A DNA stretch of 10,954 nucleotides from JBAPRR01 sp049281195 (GTDB lineage: Bacteria > Actinomycetota > Acidimicrobiia > Acidimicrobiales > CAVXTF01), in NCBI GenBank assembly GCA_049281195.1, contig JBAPRR010000141.1:1-10954 (forward strand). Direction: 5' to 3'. Below are positions 4,258-10,954 of this stretch, piece after piece; position 1 is the stretch's first letter, and each line of letters begins with the position of its first letter. A program made the translations under genes and the position numbers. The notes under the pieces were generated by a model, which worked only from the letters and a program-made list of their open reading frames with translations, ran no database searches and was not told where the DNA came from.

Positions 4258-6552
4258 CCGAAACTCTTCAACTTCGTCGTCCCCGACGAACTGCTCGCTG
4301 AGGCCGTAAGACGAAGCAAGGACTCAGAGTCGATCGCTTCTTTGGATCTCGTTCCGGGGACCGGCGAAGGCAAGCCGCCTCCTCTCCTCGGCGTCCTTCG
4401 GCAGTTCGGATACGCGCCTCTCATCCTCTTCGGGATCGCGGCCTTCATCCCCGACATGGTCGCAAACGGTCTCGGAATCCTCGGTCCGAATATCGAGGCC
4501 TCGTTCCACCTCGACGACGCCGGCCTCGGCGCTCTCACCTTCGTCGCCGCCGTGGCTCAGATCGCCTGGGGATTGCCGCAGGCCATATTTGCGGACCGCG
4601 GGAGCCGGAAGGTGGTTTCCGCAGTCTGCCTGGGGATCTACGCGGTCGTCATGCCGTTCATGGCGTTGGTCCACAACGTCTGGCCATTCGCGTTCCTCTA
4701 CATGCTCGCCGCCATCGGGATCGGAACATCCGACACGGTTCACAACTCGTATCTCGCCGACGCCTACCCCACCGGGGCCCGTGCCCGGATCTTCTCGTGG
4801 CGCGGCCTGAACGACCCGCTTGCACAGACCGTCGGAATCCTGATCGTCGGGTGGATAGCGCAGGAGACACACAACTGGCGCTGGTGTCTGGTGCTCGCGG
4901 CGCTCGGAATTCCGTCGGCGATCAGCCTCCTCTTCTTGAAAGAACCCGAGAAGGGATTCAACGAGCACAGTCACATCCTGAAAGCGGCCGGCATGGTCGA
5001 GACCGATGACCAGGGACACCGTGCGCCGCGCGTGCTCCTCGGTCCCGCGGTGACCCGCCTGCTCAGGATCAGGTCCCTCTATTACCAGCTGATCGGCGTC
5101 GCGATCCTCGGATTCGCCGGAACCGGAAGCGCGCTCTTTCTCTCGCTGTTCTTCCAACGCGTCTGGCACCAGGACACCGGCCAGCGTTCCCACATCTTCG
5201 CCCTAATCGGACTCGCCTCGTTCCTCGGCCTTCCGGTCACCTACTTGCTGGGTGACCGCCTATTCCGCCGTGCGCCCCAGAGGCCACTCGTCTTCGCCGG
5301 CGTCGCCATCTGCTTTTACGGGATCTTCTTCACGCTCTGCCTGTACGTCCACCCGCTGTGGTTTTCGGTGACGTGTCAGTTCCTGGCTAACGCGGCAGTC
5401 GCCCCGCTCGCGATCTCGATCTACCAGACGCTCGCGGCGACCGCCCCGGCCGAGATGCGCACTATCTGCTTCGCCATGTTCGGCGTATACAGCCTGGTGT
5501 TCGGTGGATTAGCCGGAGCCATTCTTCTCGGTGCGATAAGTGACGCATCCAACGTCACCACCGCACTGACATTCATCGGACCTGTCTGCGTGATCGGCGG
5601 GGTCATGCTCATGATCGGAAGCCGTTACGTCCGCCGCGACATAACCCTGGTCATAGAAGACGTGCTCGAACGGCACTCCGAATCCGTCCGGCGTAACTCC
5701 GGGGGTGCCATCCCGGCTATCCAGGTCCACAACCTCGACTTCTACTACGGCAACCAGCAGATCCTCTTCGACGTCAATCTCACGATCGCAGACGGAGAGA
5801 TGGCAGCTCTTCTGGGCACCAACGGTGCGGGAAAATCGACCCTTCTGCGCGCCATCTCCGGTCTGGACCATCCGCACAGAGGAGTGATCCGGATCTTCGG
5901 AGTCAACTGCACGTACCTCGAACCGGAACAGATCATCGATCTCGGGGCGGCACTCTTGGTCGGCGGCAAGATGACGTTCCCGAACCTGAGCGTCCGCGAG
6001 AACCTGAAGATCGGAAGCCAGACCTTGCGGCGCGACACGGCCAAGGCACGCTCGGCGATGGACGGTGCCGTGGCCCGCTTCCCAGAACTCGAGAAGCTTC
6101 TCGATCAGCGTGCAGGCAACCTGTCGGGCGGTGAGCAACAGATGCTGGCCCTGGCGAGGGTCATGATGATCCAACCGCGTCTCTTGATGATCGACGAGCT
6201 CGCTCTCGGATTAGCTCCGATGACGACCGAACGCCTCATGGCGATGGTCAGACAGGTCCATGCCGCGGGAACCACCGTCGTCCTCGTCGAGCAAAGCGTC
6301 AACCGCGCCATGAACCTGTGCGAAAGGGCCATCTTCTTGGAGCGCGGTGAGGTCAAGTTCGACGGCCTCACCACGGAGCTCATAAACAGGGACGACCTGC
6401 TACGTCCCGTATTTCTTGCCAGTGCGACCATCGACGATGATCCGGAGAGGGCATCTGCGACCTCGGTTCCGTCGGCGGCACCGTCTTCGGGTCTGTCGGC
6501 AGCGCCGTCTTCGGCGCCGCCGGGCCTCCCATCCTCATCGGACGCTGGGTAG
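4240..6552 (+). CDS. MFS transporter fused to a LivF-like ABC ATPase
   Basis: A 770-residue protein that joins two transporter families. Residues ~57-465 look like a 12-helix major facilitator carrier: six hydrophobic segments, a hydrophilic central loop (~230-275), then six more. The loop after helix 2 has the MFS motif A core A-D-R-G-S-R-K (118-124). After a ~28-residue linker, residues ~493-727 form an ABC ATPase: Walker A GTNGAGKST (526-534, Lys532), signature LSGGEQQ (from 628), Walker B ending in Asp652-Glu653 within DELALGLAP, and VEQS at the switch position. The GLAP and VEQ forms are those of LivF, one of the two ATPases of branched-chain amino-acid (HAAT) importers. The Q-loop position, usually V-P-E-G-R in LivF, reads L-V-G-G-K. 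The tail (~728-770) is Ser/Ala/Pro-rich with a duplicated 24-bp unit. With the permease and LivG genes downstream it completes a Liv ATPase pair, so the ATPase half probably serves that importer; the job of the MFS half is unknown. Confidence 0.88.
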   Translation: MADVAEPKLFNFVVPDELLAEAVRRSKDSESIASLDLVPGTGEGKPPPLLGVLRQFGYAPLILFGIAAFIPDMVANGLGILGPNIEASFHLDDAGLGALTFVAAVAQIAWGLPQAIFADRGSRKVVSAVCLGIYAVVMPFMALVHNVWPFAFLYMLAAIGIGTSDTVHNSYLADAYPTGARARIFSWRGLNDPLAQTVGILIVGWIAQETHNWRWCLVLAALGIPSAISLLFLKEPEKGFNEHSHILKAAGMVETDDQGHRAPRVLLGPAVTRLLRIRSLYYQLIGVAILGFAGTGSALFLSLFFQRVWHQDTGQRSHIFALIGLASFLGLPVTYLLGDRLFRRAPQRPLVFAGVAICFYGIFFTLCLYVHPLWFSVTCQFLANAAVAPLAISIYQTLAATAPAEMRTICFAMFGVYSLVFGGLAGAILLGAISDASNVTTALTFIGPVCVIGGVMLMIGSRYVRRDITLVIEDVLERHSESVRRNSGGAIPAIQVHNLDFYYGNQQILFDVNLTIADGEMAALLGTNGAGKSTLLRAISGLDHPHRGVIRIFGVNCTYLEPEQIIDLGAALLVGGKMTFPNLSVRENLKIGSQTLRRDTAKARSAMDGAVARFPELEKLLDQRAGNLSGGEQQMLALARVMMIQPRLLMIDELALGLAPMTTERLMAMVRQVHAAGTTVVLVEQSVNRAMNLCERAIFLERGEVKFDGLTTELINRDDLLRPVFLASATIDDDPERASATSVPSAAPSSGLSAAPSSAPPGLPSSSDAG
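6472..6519 (+). repeat. 24-bp tandem duplication in the MFS-ATPase tail
   Basis: Two imperfect 24-bp units (6472-6495 and 6496-6519) encode S-A-A-P-S-S-G-L and S-A-A-P-S-S-A-P. They lie in the disordered C-terminal tail, outside the ATPase fold. Confidence 0.65.
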
Positions 6553-6567
6553 CGGGTAGCCGGTAGC
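6547..6567 (+). repeat. 7-bp tandem repeat, three copies, spanning the MFS-ATPase stop codon
   Basis: GGGTAGC (6547-6553), GGGTAGC (6554-6560) and CGGTAGC (6561-6567) run head to tail and end two bases before ATG 6570. The first TAG is the stop of the MFS-ATPase. A period of seven puts the three TAGs at 6550, 6557 and 6564 in three different frames, so every frame is closed just before the permease start. Confidence 0.85.
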
Positions 6568-6569
6568 CG

Positions 6570-8636
6570 ATGAACATTCCTCTCTGGGTAATCGTAGAAG
6601 GGGCGATTTTCGGTCTGAACTACGGCCTGCTCGCAATCGGGCTGGTCCTCGTCTACCGCACCAACCGCGTCCTCAACTTTGCACAGGGCCAGCTGGGCGT
6701 CGTAGCCGCGGTCTTCATGGTGAAGCTGTTCTACGACTTCGGGATCAACTACTGGGCCGCGCTCGCAATGGCCCTCGTACTTGCTGCCGGAGCGGGAGCG
6801 GGATCCGAGCTGTTGTTGCGGAGGCTTTTCAACCGCGCCCGGATCATGGTCATGGTGGCGACCATCGGTCTGTCGCAGGTTCTCTACCTGCTTATCCTCC
6901 TTCCCTTCATCAGACCGAACAAGCAGTTCGAGCCATTCCCGGTCCCTTTCGACCTGACGTTCAGGATTGACGGGATCAAGTTCACGCCGGGCGAGGTGCT
7001 GACGCTGATCGCCGCTCCGATCGTCGCGATCGCTGTCGCGGCGTTCATCAGATGGTCGCCTTGGGGTCTCGCCATGCGGGCCATGGCCGAGAACGCTGAT
7101 TCAGCTCGGCTGTCGGGCATCTGGGTGCGCCGCACCTCGACTGTCGCGTGGACCATCGCCGGCGTGCTGTCCGGGGTCGCCGCGATGCTCGGAACCGAAG
7201 GCGGCTCCACCTTGCAACTGACGACGACGGTGCTGTCACCCGACCTCCTACTCCTTGCGTTGACAGGCGCTCTGGTCGGTGCAATGTCGAACCTGCCGAT
7301 CACATTCATCGCCGCGGTCGCGGTCGGGATCATCCAGGAGGTTCTCTACAACTGGACACTCTCCTCCAACAACGGAACCGCGACCGTCCAGTTGGTCATG
7401 TTCGTGATCCTTCTGGTGGTCCTGCTGATCCGTGTCGGGGCGCTTCGGATCGGGGCGAGATCCTCCGAGGCCTCCACTTGGCGATTAGGTACTTCCGCTT
7501 TCAGACCCGTGTACCCGGATCAACAGCGCGCCCTTGTGGGCCGCACCGGAATCGGCATACTCGTTGTCGTTGCGGCCTTGCTCCCACTTATCGCGACAAC
7601 AGGACAGTCGTACATCGTTTCGCAGATATGTGCGTACGGAGTCATGGCTCTGTCGCTGACGGTTCTCACCGGATGGGCGGGCCAAGTGTCCCTGGGGCAG
7701 TTCGGTCTTGTCGCGGTCGGCGCGGACTTCACGCAGCACTTCTCCAACATGCCCCTGATCCTGCTGCTCCCGGTGGCCGGGATCCTCACTGCGGTGGTCG
7801 CGGTTTTGGTCGGGCTGCCTGCTCTCCGCGTCCGAGGCCTCTATCTGGCGGTGAGCACCCTCGGATTCGCCGTCTTCATGCAAGACGCGGTGCTGAACAC
7901 GCCATGCGAAACGTTGCCTTTCATCCACAAGACCATCTGCACCGGCCTTCCCTTGAACAGCCTTCCCATCGCCCGGCCTTCGTTCTTCGGCATCGCCCTC
8001 ACTTCCGAGCGGGCATTTGCATGGTTTTCGCTGATCGTTCTGCTGCTGACGGTTTTGATGGTCCGCGTTTGGCGAGACAAGGGAATCGCCAGGCGGTTGA
8101 TCTCGGTACGTGACAATGAGATCGGAGCAGGTTCCGCCGGAACCCCGGTGGTCGCGACCAAGCTCCTCGCGTTCGCGCTATCAGGCTTTCTGGCCGGATA
8201 CGCCGGAGTGATGCTCGCGTACGCGACCGAACGCATCTCATCTGACACGTTTGATCCGACCTTCTCGATCCTCGTCATCTCGATCGTGGTAATCGGGGGA
8301 ATCGACTCGATCGCCGGAGCGATCATGGGGTCCATCTACCTGATCGGTCTGCCTGCGATCTTCGGAGCCTCCCCCACCATCACTTTCCTCACCAGTGGCC
8401 TGGGCCTGTTGGCCTTCGTCCTTTACCTTCCGGGCGGAATGGCCGACCTTCTCCAGCGATTCGGCGACCTCGTCTCTTTGGGCGTTACCAGGATGAAGAC
8501 GAAATACGGCGGGTCAGGCCCACCCCCGTTAGGTGCAGGCGCTCCGGTGACTCACTCAGAACCGGTCGGCAACGGAAAGACCCCGTCCGCGGATAAACAG
8601 CCGGTCGCTCAATCTCTCCCGAGCACGTCGACATGA
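6570..8636 (+). CDS. LivH-LivM fused permease of a branched-chain-type ABC importer
   Basis: A 688-residue inner-membrane protein that carries both permease subunits of a HAAT (Liv) importer in one chain. Residues 1-~292 are LivH-like: FGLNYGLLAIGLVLVYRTN and VLNFAQGQLG at the N-terminus, and a cytoplasmic ATPase-contact loop GLAMRAMAENADSARLSGI (166-184). A hydrophilic linker (~293-322) leads to a LivM-like half (~323-631): YGVMALSLTVLTGWAGQVSLGQFG, ALRVRGLYLAVSTLGFA, a second contact loop GIARRLISVRDNEIGAGSAGT (505-525), and IVVIGGIDSIAGAIMG. The last ~57 residues form a soluble tail. Each half is about the usual length of its single-domain homologue, so this is a true fusion, not a readthrough artefact. 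ATG 6570 follows the MFS-ATPase by 17 bases, and its stop overlaps the livG-like start (ATGA). No good Shine-Dalgarno is visible, which suggests coupling. The substrate is unknown; Liv-type importers also carry amides, urea and hydroxyacid-like compounds. Confidence 0.9.
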   Translation: MNIPLWVIVEGAIFGLNYGLLAIGLVLVYRTNRVLNFAQGQLGVVAAVFMVKLFYDFGINYWAALAMALVLAAGAGAGSELLLRRLFNRARIMVMVATIGLSQVLYLLILLPFIRPNKQFEPFPVPFDLTFRIDGIKFTPGEVLTLIAAPIVAIAVAAFIRWSPWGLAMRAMAENADSARLSGIWVRRTSTVAWTIAGVLSGVAAMLGTEGGSTLQLTTTVLSPDLLLLALTGALVGAMSNLPITFIAAVAVGIIQEVLYNWTLSSNNGTATVQLVMFVILLVVLLIRVGALRIGARSSEASTWRLGTSAFRPVYPDQQRALVGRTGIGILVVVAALLPLIATTGQSYIVSQICAYGVMALSLTVLTGWAGQVSLGQFGLVAVGADFTQHFSNMPLILLLPVAGILTAVVAVLVGLPALRVRGLYLAVSTLGFAVFMQDAVLNTPCETLPFIHKTICTGLPLNSLPIARPSFFGIALTSERAFAWFSLIVLLLTVLMVRVWRDKGIARRLISVRDNEIGAGSAGTPVVATKLLAFALSGFLAGYAGVMLAYATERISSDTFDPTFSILVISIVVIGGIDSIAGAIMGSIYLIGLPAIFGASPTITFLTSGLGLLAFVLYLPGGMADLLQRFGDLVSLGVTRMKTKYGGSGPPPLGAGAPVTHSEPVGNGKTPSADKQPVAQSLPSTST

Positions 8637-10000
8637 CCCCCGAGTCCGAAGACATCACTCCCAATAGTGAAGACATCACTCCCAATAGTTCGGCCAACGG
8701 GTGGGACGACGCAAAGGCGCATGAGCCCGCGAGGGATGAGCCCGCGGGGGATGAGCCCGCGGGGCACGACCTCGCGGGGCACGAGCCCACAGGTGTCATC
8801 GACGATTACGTCGAAACCAAGGCCGAGGATCACGAGGTGATCGAAGAAGCCTCGGAGCTCGCCCTGGAAGACATCAGTGAACGCAAGCGCAAGAAGCAGG
8901 ACGCGAAGGCGGCAAAGGAAGCGAAGTGGGCCGAAGAGGACCGCAAATACGAGGCGGAGAAGGCCAGGCGTAAAGCGGAGAAACGCCGCGGCCGTGGGAA
9001 GGTCGGCGACGAGGCCAATCGCGAAGATCTCGGTGACGCCGAAGATGCGAGCGAAAGTGACGACCTGCGCCGCGCGGGCGTCGGTGACCTTGATTACGGC
9101 GTAAGACGAACCGGTCCGGCCAGACTTTCCATCAAGAATCTCAAAGTCACTTTCGGAGGCGTGCACGCTGTCGACGGAGTGAGCATCGACGTTGAGCCCG
9201 GTTCACTGGTGGGCCTGGTCGGTCCGAACGGATCAGGTAAGACCACTCTCCTCGACGCCATATCGGGCCTGGTCAGGTGTTCGGACGGTTCGGTGCAGCT
9301 CGACGAGGTGGACATCGTCGACCACTTGCCCGAGGAGCGGGCGCATCTCGGGATCGTGCGCTCCTTTCAGGACTGCCGTCTTTATCCCGAACTGACCGTC
9401 GAGGACACGCTTCTCGTCTCCGAAGACACGAGGAATCGTTCCGACGTGATCTCGACGACACTTCGGCTTCCGTGGGCACGGAGCGCAGAAGCCAAAAAGC
9501 GCGAGGCCGTCGATCGGGTGATCGCATCTTTCGGTCTCGAGCGATTCAGGAACCACCGCACGAACCAGCTTTCGACCGGGACCAGAAGAGTGGTCGACCT
9601 CGCTTCGATCGTGCTGTCCAAGCCGCGCCTGCTTCTGCTTGACGAGCCCACTGCCGGCATCGCCCAACGCGAGGCCGAGGCATTCGTGCCACTGCTGCAG
9701 CGCCTGCAGCAGGTGACCGGAGCAACCATCCTTCTTGTCGAGCACGATGTCCCGCTGGTATTCGAGCTTTGCTCGACGGTCGTCGTCATGGAGACGGGCA
9801 AGGTCGTATCTTCCGGCACCCCGGAAGAAGTGGGACAGGATCCGAAAGCGCTTGCGGCGTATCTCGGGGCGAGCGACGAAGCGTTGCTCGTTTCCGGGCC
9901 GAGCCACGTTGCTCCGGTCATGGCCGGGGAACCCACATCGTCATCATCAGCCCAGGGCGAGGCCCCGTCCGCCTCCGCGTCCGCGAGCGGTCCCGCCTGA
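8633..10000 (+). CDS. LivG-like ABC ATPase with long charged N-terminal extension
   Basis: A 455-residue ATPase subunit of the adjacent Liv-type importer. The ABC domain spans ~165-415: Walker A GPNGSGKTT (197-205, Lys203), Q-loop in RSFQDCRLYPELTVEDTL, signature LSTGTRR (from 313, in place of LSGGQ), Walker B LLLLDEP with Asp337-Glu338, and switch His371 in LVEHD. RSFQ..RLYPELTV and DEPTAGIAQRE are LivG-type features. A typical LivG is ~250-260 residues; the extra ~160 at the front are hydrophilic: a duplicated heptapeptide, five copies of a [DH]-[ED]-[PL]-[AT]-[GR] pentapeptide, then a Lys/Arg/Glu/Ala-rich stretch (~80-125) likely to be helical or coiled-coil. A Ser/Ala-rich tail ends the protein. 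ATG 8633 overlaps the permease stop; an internal start near the ABC domain would give a normal LivG but has no better ribosome site that I can see. The extension could be a cytoplasmic interaction tether; this is inferred. Confidence 0.88.
   Translation: MTPESEDITPNSEDITPNSSANGWDDAKAHEPARDEPAGDEPAGHDLAGHEPTGVIDDYVETKAEDHEVIEEASELALEDISERKRKKQDAKAAKEAKWAEEDRKYEAEKARRKAEKRRGRGKVGDEANREDLGDAEDASESDDLRRAGVGDLDYGVRRTGPARLSIKNLKVTFGGVHAVDGVSIDVEPGSLVGLVGPNGSGKTTLLDAISGLVRCSDGSVQLDEVDIVDHLPEERAHLGIVRSFQDCRLYPELTVEDTLLVSEDTRNRSDVISTTLRLPWARSAEAKKREAVDRVIASFGLERFRNHRTNQLSTGTRRVVDLASIVLSKPRLLLLDEPTAGIAQREAEAFVPLLQRLQQVTGATILLVEHDVPLVFELCSTVVVMETGKVVSSGTPEEVGQDPKALAAYLGASDEALLVSGPSHVAPVMAGEPTSSSSAQGEAPSASASASGPA
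8648..8689 (+). repeat. Perfect 21-bp tandem duplication at the start of the LivG-like gene
   Basis: Two identical 21-bp units (8648-8668 and 8669-8689), beginning GAAGACATCACTCC, encode a repeated E-D-I-T-P-N-S. Perfect identity, including third positions, indicates a recent duplication. A partial earlier copy of the peptide (T-P-E-S) precedes it. Confidence 0.9.
8720..8794 (+). repeat. 15-bp tandem repeat, five copies, encoding a DEPAG-like pentapeptide
   Basis: Five 15-bp units of consensus GATGAGCCCGCGGGG (8720-8734, 8735-8749, 8750-8764, 8765-8779, 8780-8794) encode HEPAR, DEPAG, DEPAG, HDLAG and HEPTG. Copies 2 and 3 are identical, while the outer copies have diverged. The array lies in the extension before the ABC domain and is likely unstructured. 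Confidence 0.88.
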
Positions 10001-10020
10001 TCAGCAGCTACTGGCCGCCG

Positions 10021-10827
10021 TCAGTTCCCGGAGATGTTCAGCCGTCCTCCTGACGCCGGATCGAGGTGAAGCGTCGCGCCGGCTTTGGTGCGAAGAGCGG
10101 ACGCGGGGCACGCCTCCGAGATAGGACCTTGGAGAGCTGTAGCAACGGGAGCGGCCTTGCGCTCCTCGGGAACATTCGCGATCACCCGCTCCGCCCGAAG
10201 CAGCGCCGGGACAGTGACCGTGATCGCACGCTCCGGAACGGTTGCGACCGACTCGAAGTGTCCTTCGTTCACCTGTTGAAGGCGGCATGACTCTTCGAGC
10301 GTGACGATCTTCACGTTGAGGGGGTCCGCCAGATCCGCGTTGTTGGGAGGGTCGTTGAAGGCCAGGTGACCGTTTTCTCCGATCCCGAGACAGCACAGAT
10401 CGAGCGGGTTCTGTTGAAGGAGTCTGGTGTATCGCTCACATTCGGCTACCGGATCTGCTTCGGGATCGATCAGGTACGCCTGCATGGGGTCCACGCGTTC
10501 GACGATCCGTTCCCGGATCCACTTGGCGAATCCGGCCGGATGATTTCTGTCGATGCCTACGTATTCGTCCATGTGGAACAGGACCACCCGGCTCCATGGG
10601 ACCTCGATACCCCGGGCGACGAGAGCTTCGGTGAATTCGAGCTGGGAATTCCCGGTCGCGAACATGGCGTTGGCGACGCCGCGGGACTCGACCGCGGCTC
10701 GGATGACCTGGGCTGCTTCGTCGGCGGCCGCCTCGGCCAGAGCGGCGCTCGATGGATGGATGAAGACGCGCAGTTCGTCGACGATCAGATCGGGCGGGCG
10801 CCAACCCTCGTGATCGGACTCAGGCAT
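10021..10827 (-). CDS. nagB: NagB-family glucosamine-6-phosphate deaminase / sugar-phosphate isomerase
   Basis: A 268-residue cytoplasmic enzyme of the NagB family, which converts glucosamine 6-phosphate to fructose 6-phosphate and ammonia. FATGNSQLEF (56-65) is the phosphate-binding loop, MDEYVG (86-91) holds the catalytic Asp87, and GIGENGHLAFNDPP (148-161) holds His154. Against E. coli NagB (D141-H143-E148) the triad reads Asn152-His154-Asp159, a variant I associate with a GENGHLAFNDP subfamily. Lys224 (PEERKAAPV) matches the conserved C-terminal lysine. ATG 10827 is chosen because it overlaps the stop of the upstream gene (TGATG); a longer reading up to 10947 only runs through that gene in another frame. 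It converges with the LivG-like gene, 20 bases between stops, with no clear terminator. Because of the altered triad a related amino-sugar or ketose phosphate is possible. The nagB symbol marks family only. Confidence 0.8.
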   Translation of the reverse strand: MPESDHEGWRPPDLIVDELRVFIHPSSAALAEAAADEAAQVIRAAVESRGVANAMFATGNSQLEFTEALVARGIEVPWSRVVLFHMDEYVGIDRNHPAGFAKWIRERIVERVDPMQAYLIDPEADPVAECERYTRLLQQNPLDLCCLGIGENGHLAFNDPPNNADLADPLNVKIVTLEESCRLQQVNEGHFESVATVPERAITVTVPALLRAERVIANVPEERKAAPVATALQGPISEACPASALRTKAGATLHLDPASGGRLNISGN

Positions 10828-10954
10828 CAGTCCTTGCGCCCACCCAGAAGCGGGTGTGCCGGCATGCCGACGGACTGCAGGTGCTGCCCGAGGATCTCGT
10901 GGAAGTGCTTGGCCACTCCCTCGGGAGTCCAGCCGTCTTCGTTCCACATGGCTG
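10827..10954 (-). CDS. C-terminal end of an unidentified gene upstream of the nagB-like gene, partial
   Basis: On the minus strand the window enters a reading frame giving A-M-W-N-E-D-G-W-T-P-E-G-V-A-K-H-F-H-E-I, continuing for 22 more codons and ending G-G-R-K-D with TGA at 10829-10827. The frame is not interrupted, and its stop overlaps the ATG of the NagB-like gene (TGATG), as expected for the preceding gene of an operon. I do not recognise the family from these ~42 residues. Its partner suggests an amino-sugar or sugar-phosphate role, but that is only context. Confidence 0.6.
   Translation of the reverse strand, partial: AMWNEDGWTPEGVAKHFHEILGQHLQSVGMPAHPLLGGRKD

Noticed and set aside
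4324..5193. 289-codon open frame on the minus strand opposite the MFS domain
   Set aside because: It is rich in Asp, Glu, Arg and Gly with no recognisable domain, as expected for the antisense of a high-GC membrane-protein gene, and it overlaps a well-supported gene entirely.
8648..8794. CRISPR-like or intergenic repeat array
   Set aside because: The repeats are head-to-tail without spacers, in frame, and encode a peptide repeat; no cas genes are present.
10001..10020. Bidirectional terminator between the convergent genes
   Set aside because: The 20-base gap has no stem-loop that I can pair and no T run.
10828..10947. 40-residue N-terminal extension of the NagB-like protein from ATG 10947
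   Set aside because: The extra residues are Arg/Pro/Gly-rich with no NagB similarity and overlap the end of another gene in a different frame; ATG 10827 overlaps that gene's stop as a normal coupled start.

Overview
The window is a high-GC, gene-dense stretch with GTG and ATG starts, ATGA/TGATG gene overlaps and few strong Shine-Dalgarno sequences. This suggests an actinomycete-like bacterium. The LivH-LivM permease fusion, the LivF-type ATPase fused to an MFS domain and the LSTGT-type LivG remind me of uncultured Acidimicrobiia-type Actinomycetota, but that placement is an inference and cannot be proven from this sequence.

Layout on the + strand. (1) Bases 1-3989 form a tight catabolic operon: the C-terminal end of a beta-hydroxyacid dehydrogenase, a class I (DhnA/LacD-like) aldolase, an FGGY carbohydrate kinase whose real start seems to be a CTG codon at 1054, and a LarA-type nickel-pincer racemase/epimerase with every catalytic residue in place. 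Dehydrogenase, kinase, aldolase and 2-hydroxyacid epimerase together fit degradation of a sugar acid or polyol-derived acid. (2) Bases 3990-4239 are a non-coding gap with two inverted repeats and a thrice-repeated heptamer, probably the control region of what follows. (3) Bases 4240-10000 encode a branched-chain (Liv/HAAT-type) ABC importer built from three unusual polypeptides: an MFS carrier fused to a LivF-like ATPase, a LivH-LivM fused permease, and a LivG-like ATPase with a long, charged, repeat-bearing N-terminal extension. No substrate-binding protein is encoded in the window.

On the - strand, a NagB-family sugar-phosphate deaminase/isomerase (10021-10827) converges on the ABC operon. 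It is itself translationally coupled to an upstream gene of which only the last ~42 codons are visible.

The transporter probably imports the substrate of the adjacent catabolic enzymes; this is inferred from adjacency only. A second, unexpected theme is that short tandem repeats sit at most gene ends and junctions. They include a ladder of 5-codon minicistrons in front of the aldolase, TGA- and TAG-bearing repeats behind the aldolase and the MFS-ATPase, a duplicated start codon on the MFS-ATPase, and tandem repeats in the tails or heads of the kinase, the MFS-ATPase and LivG.
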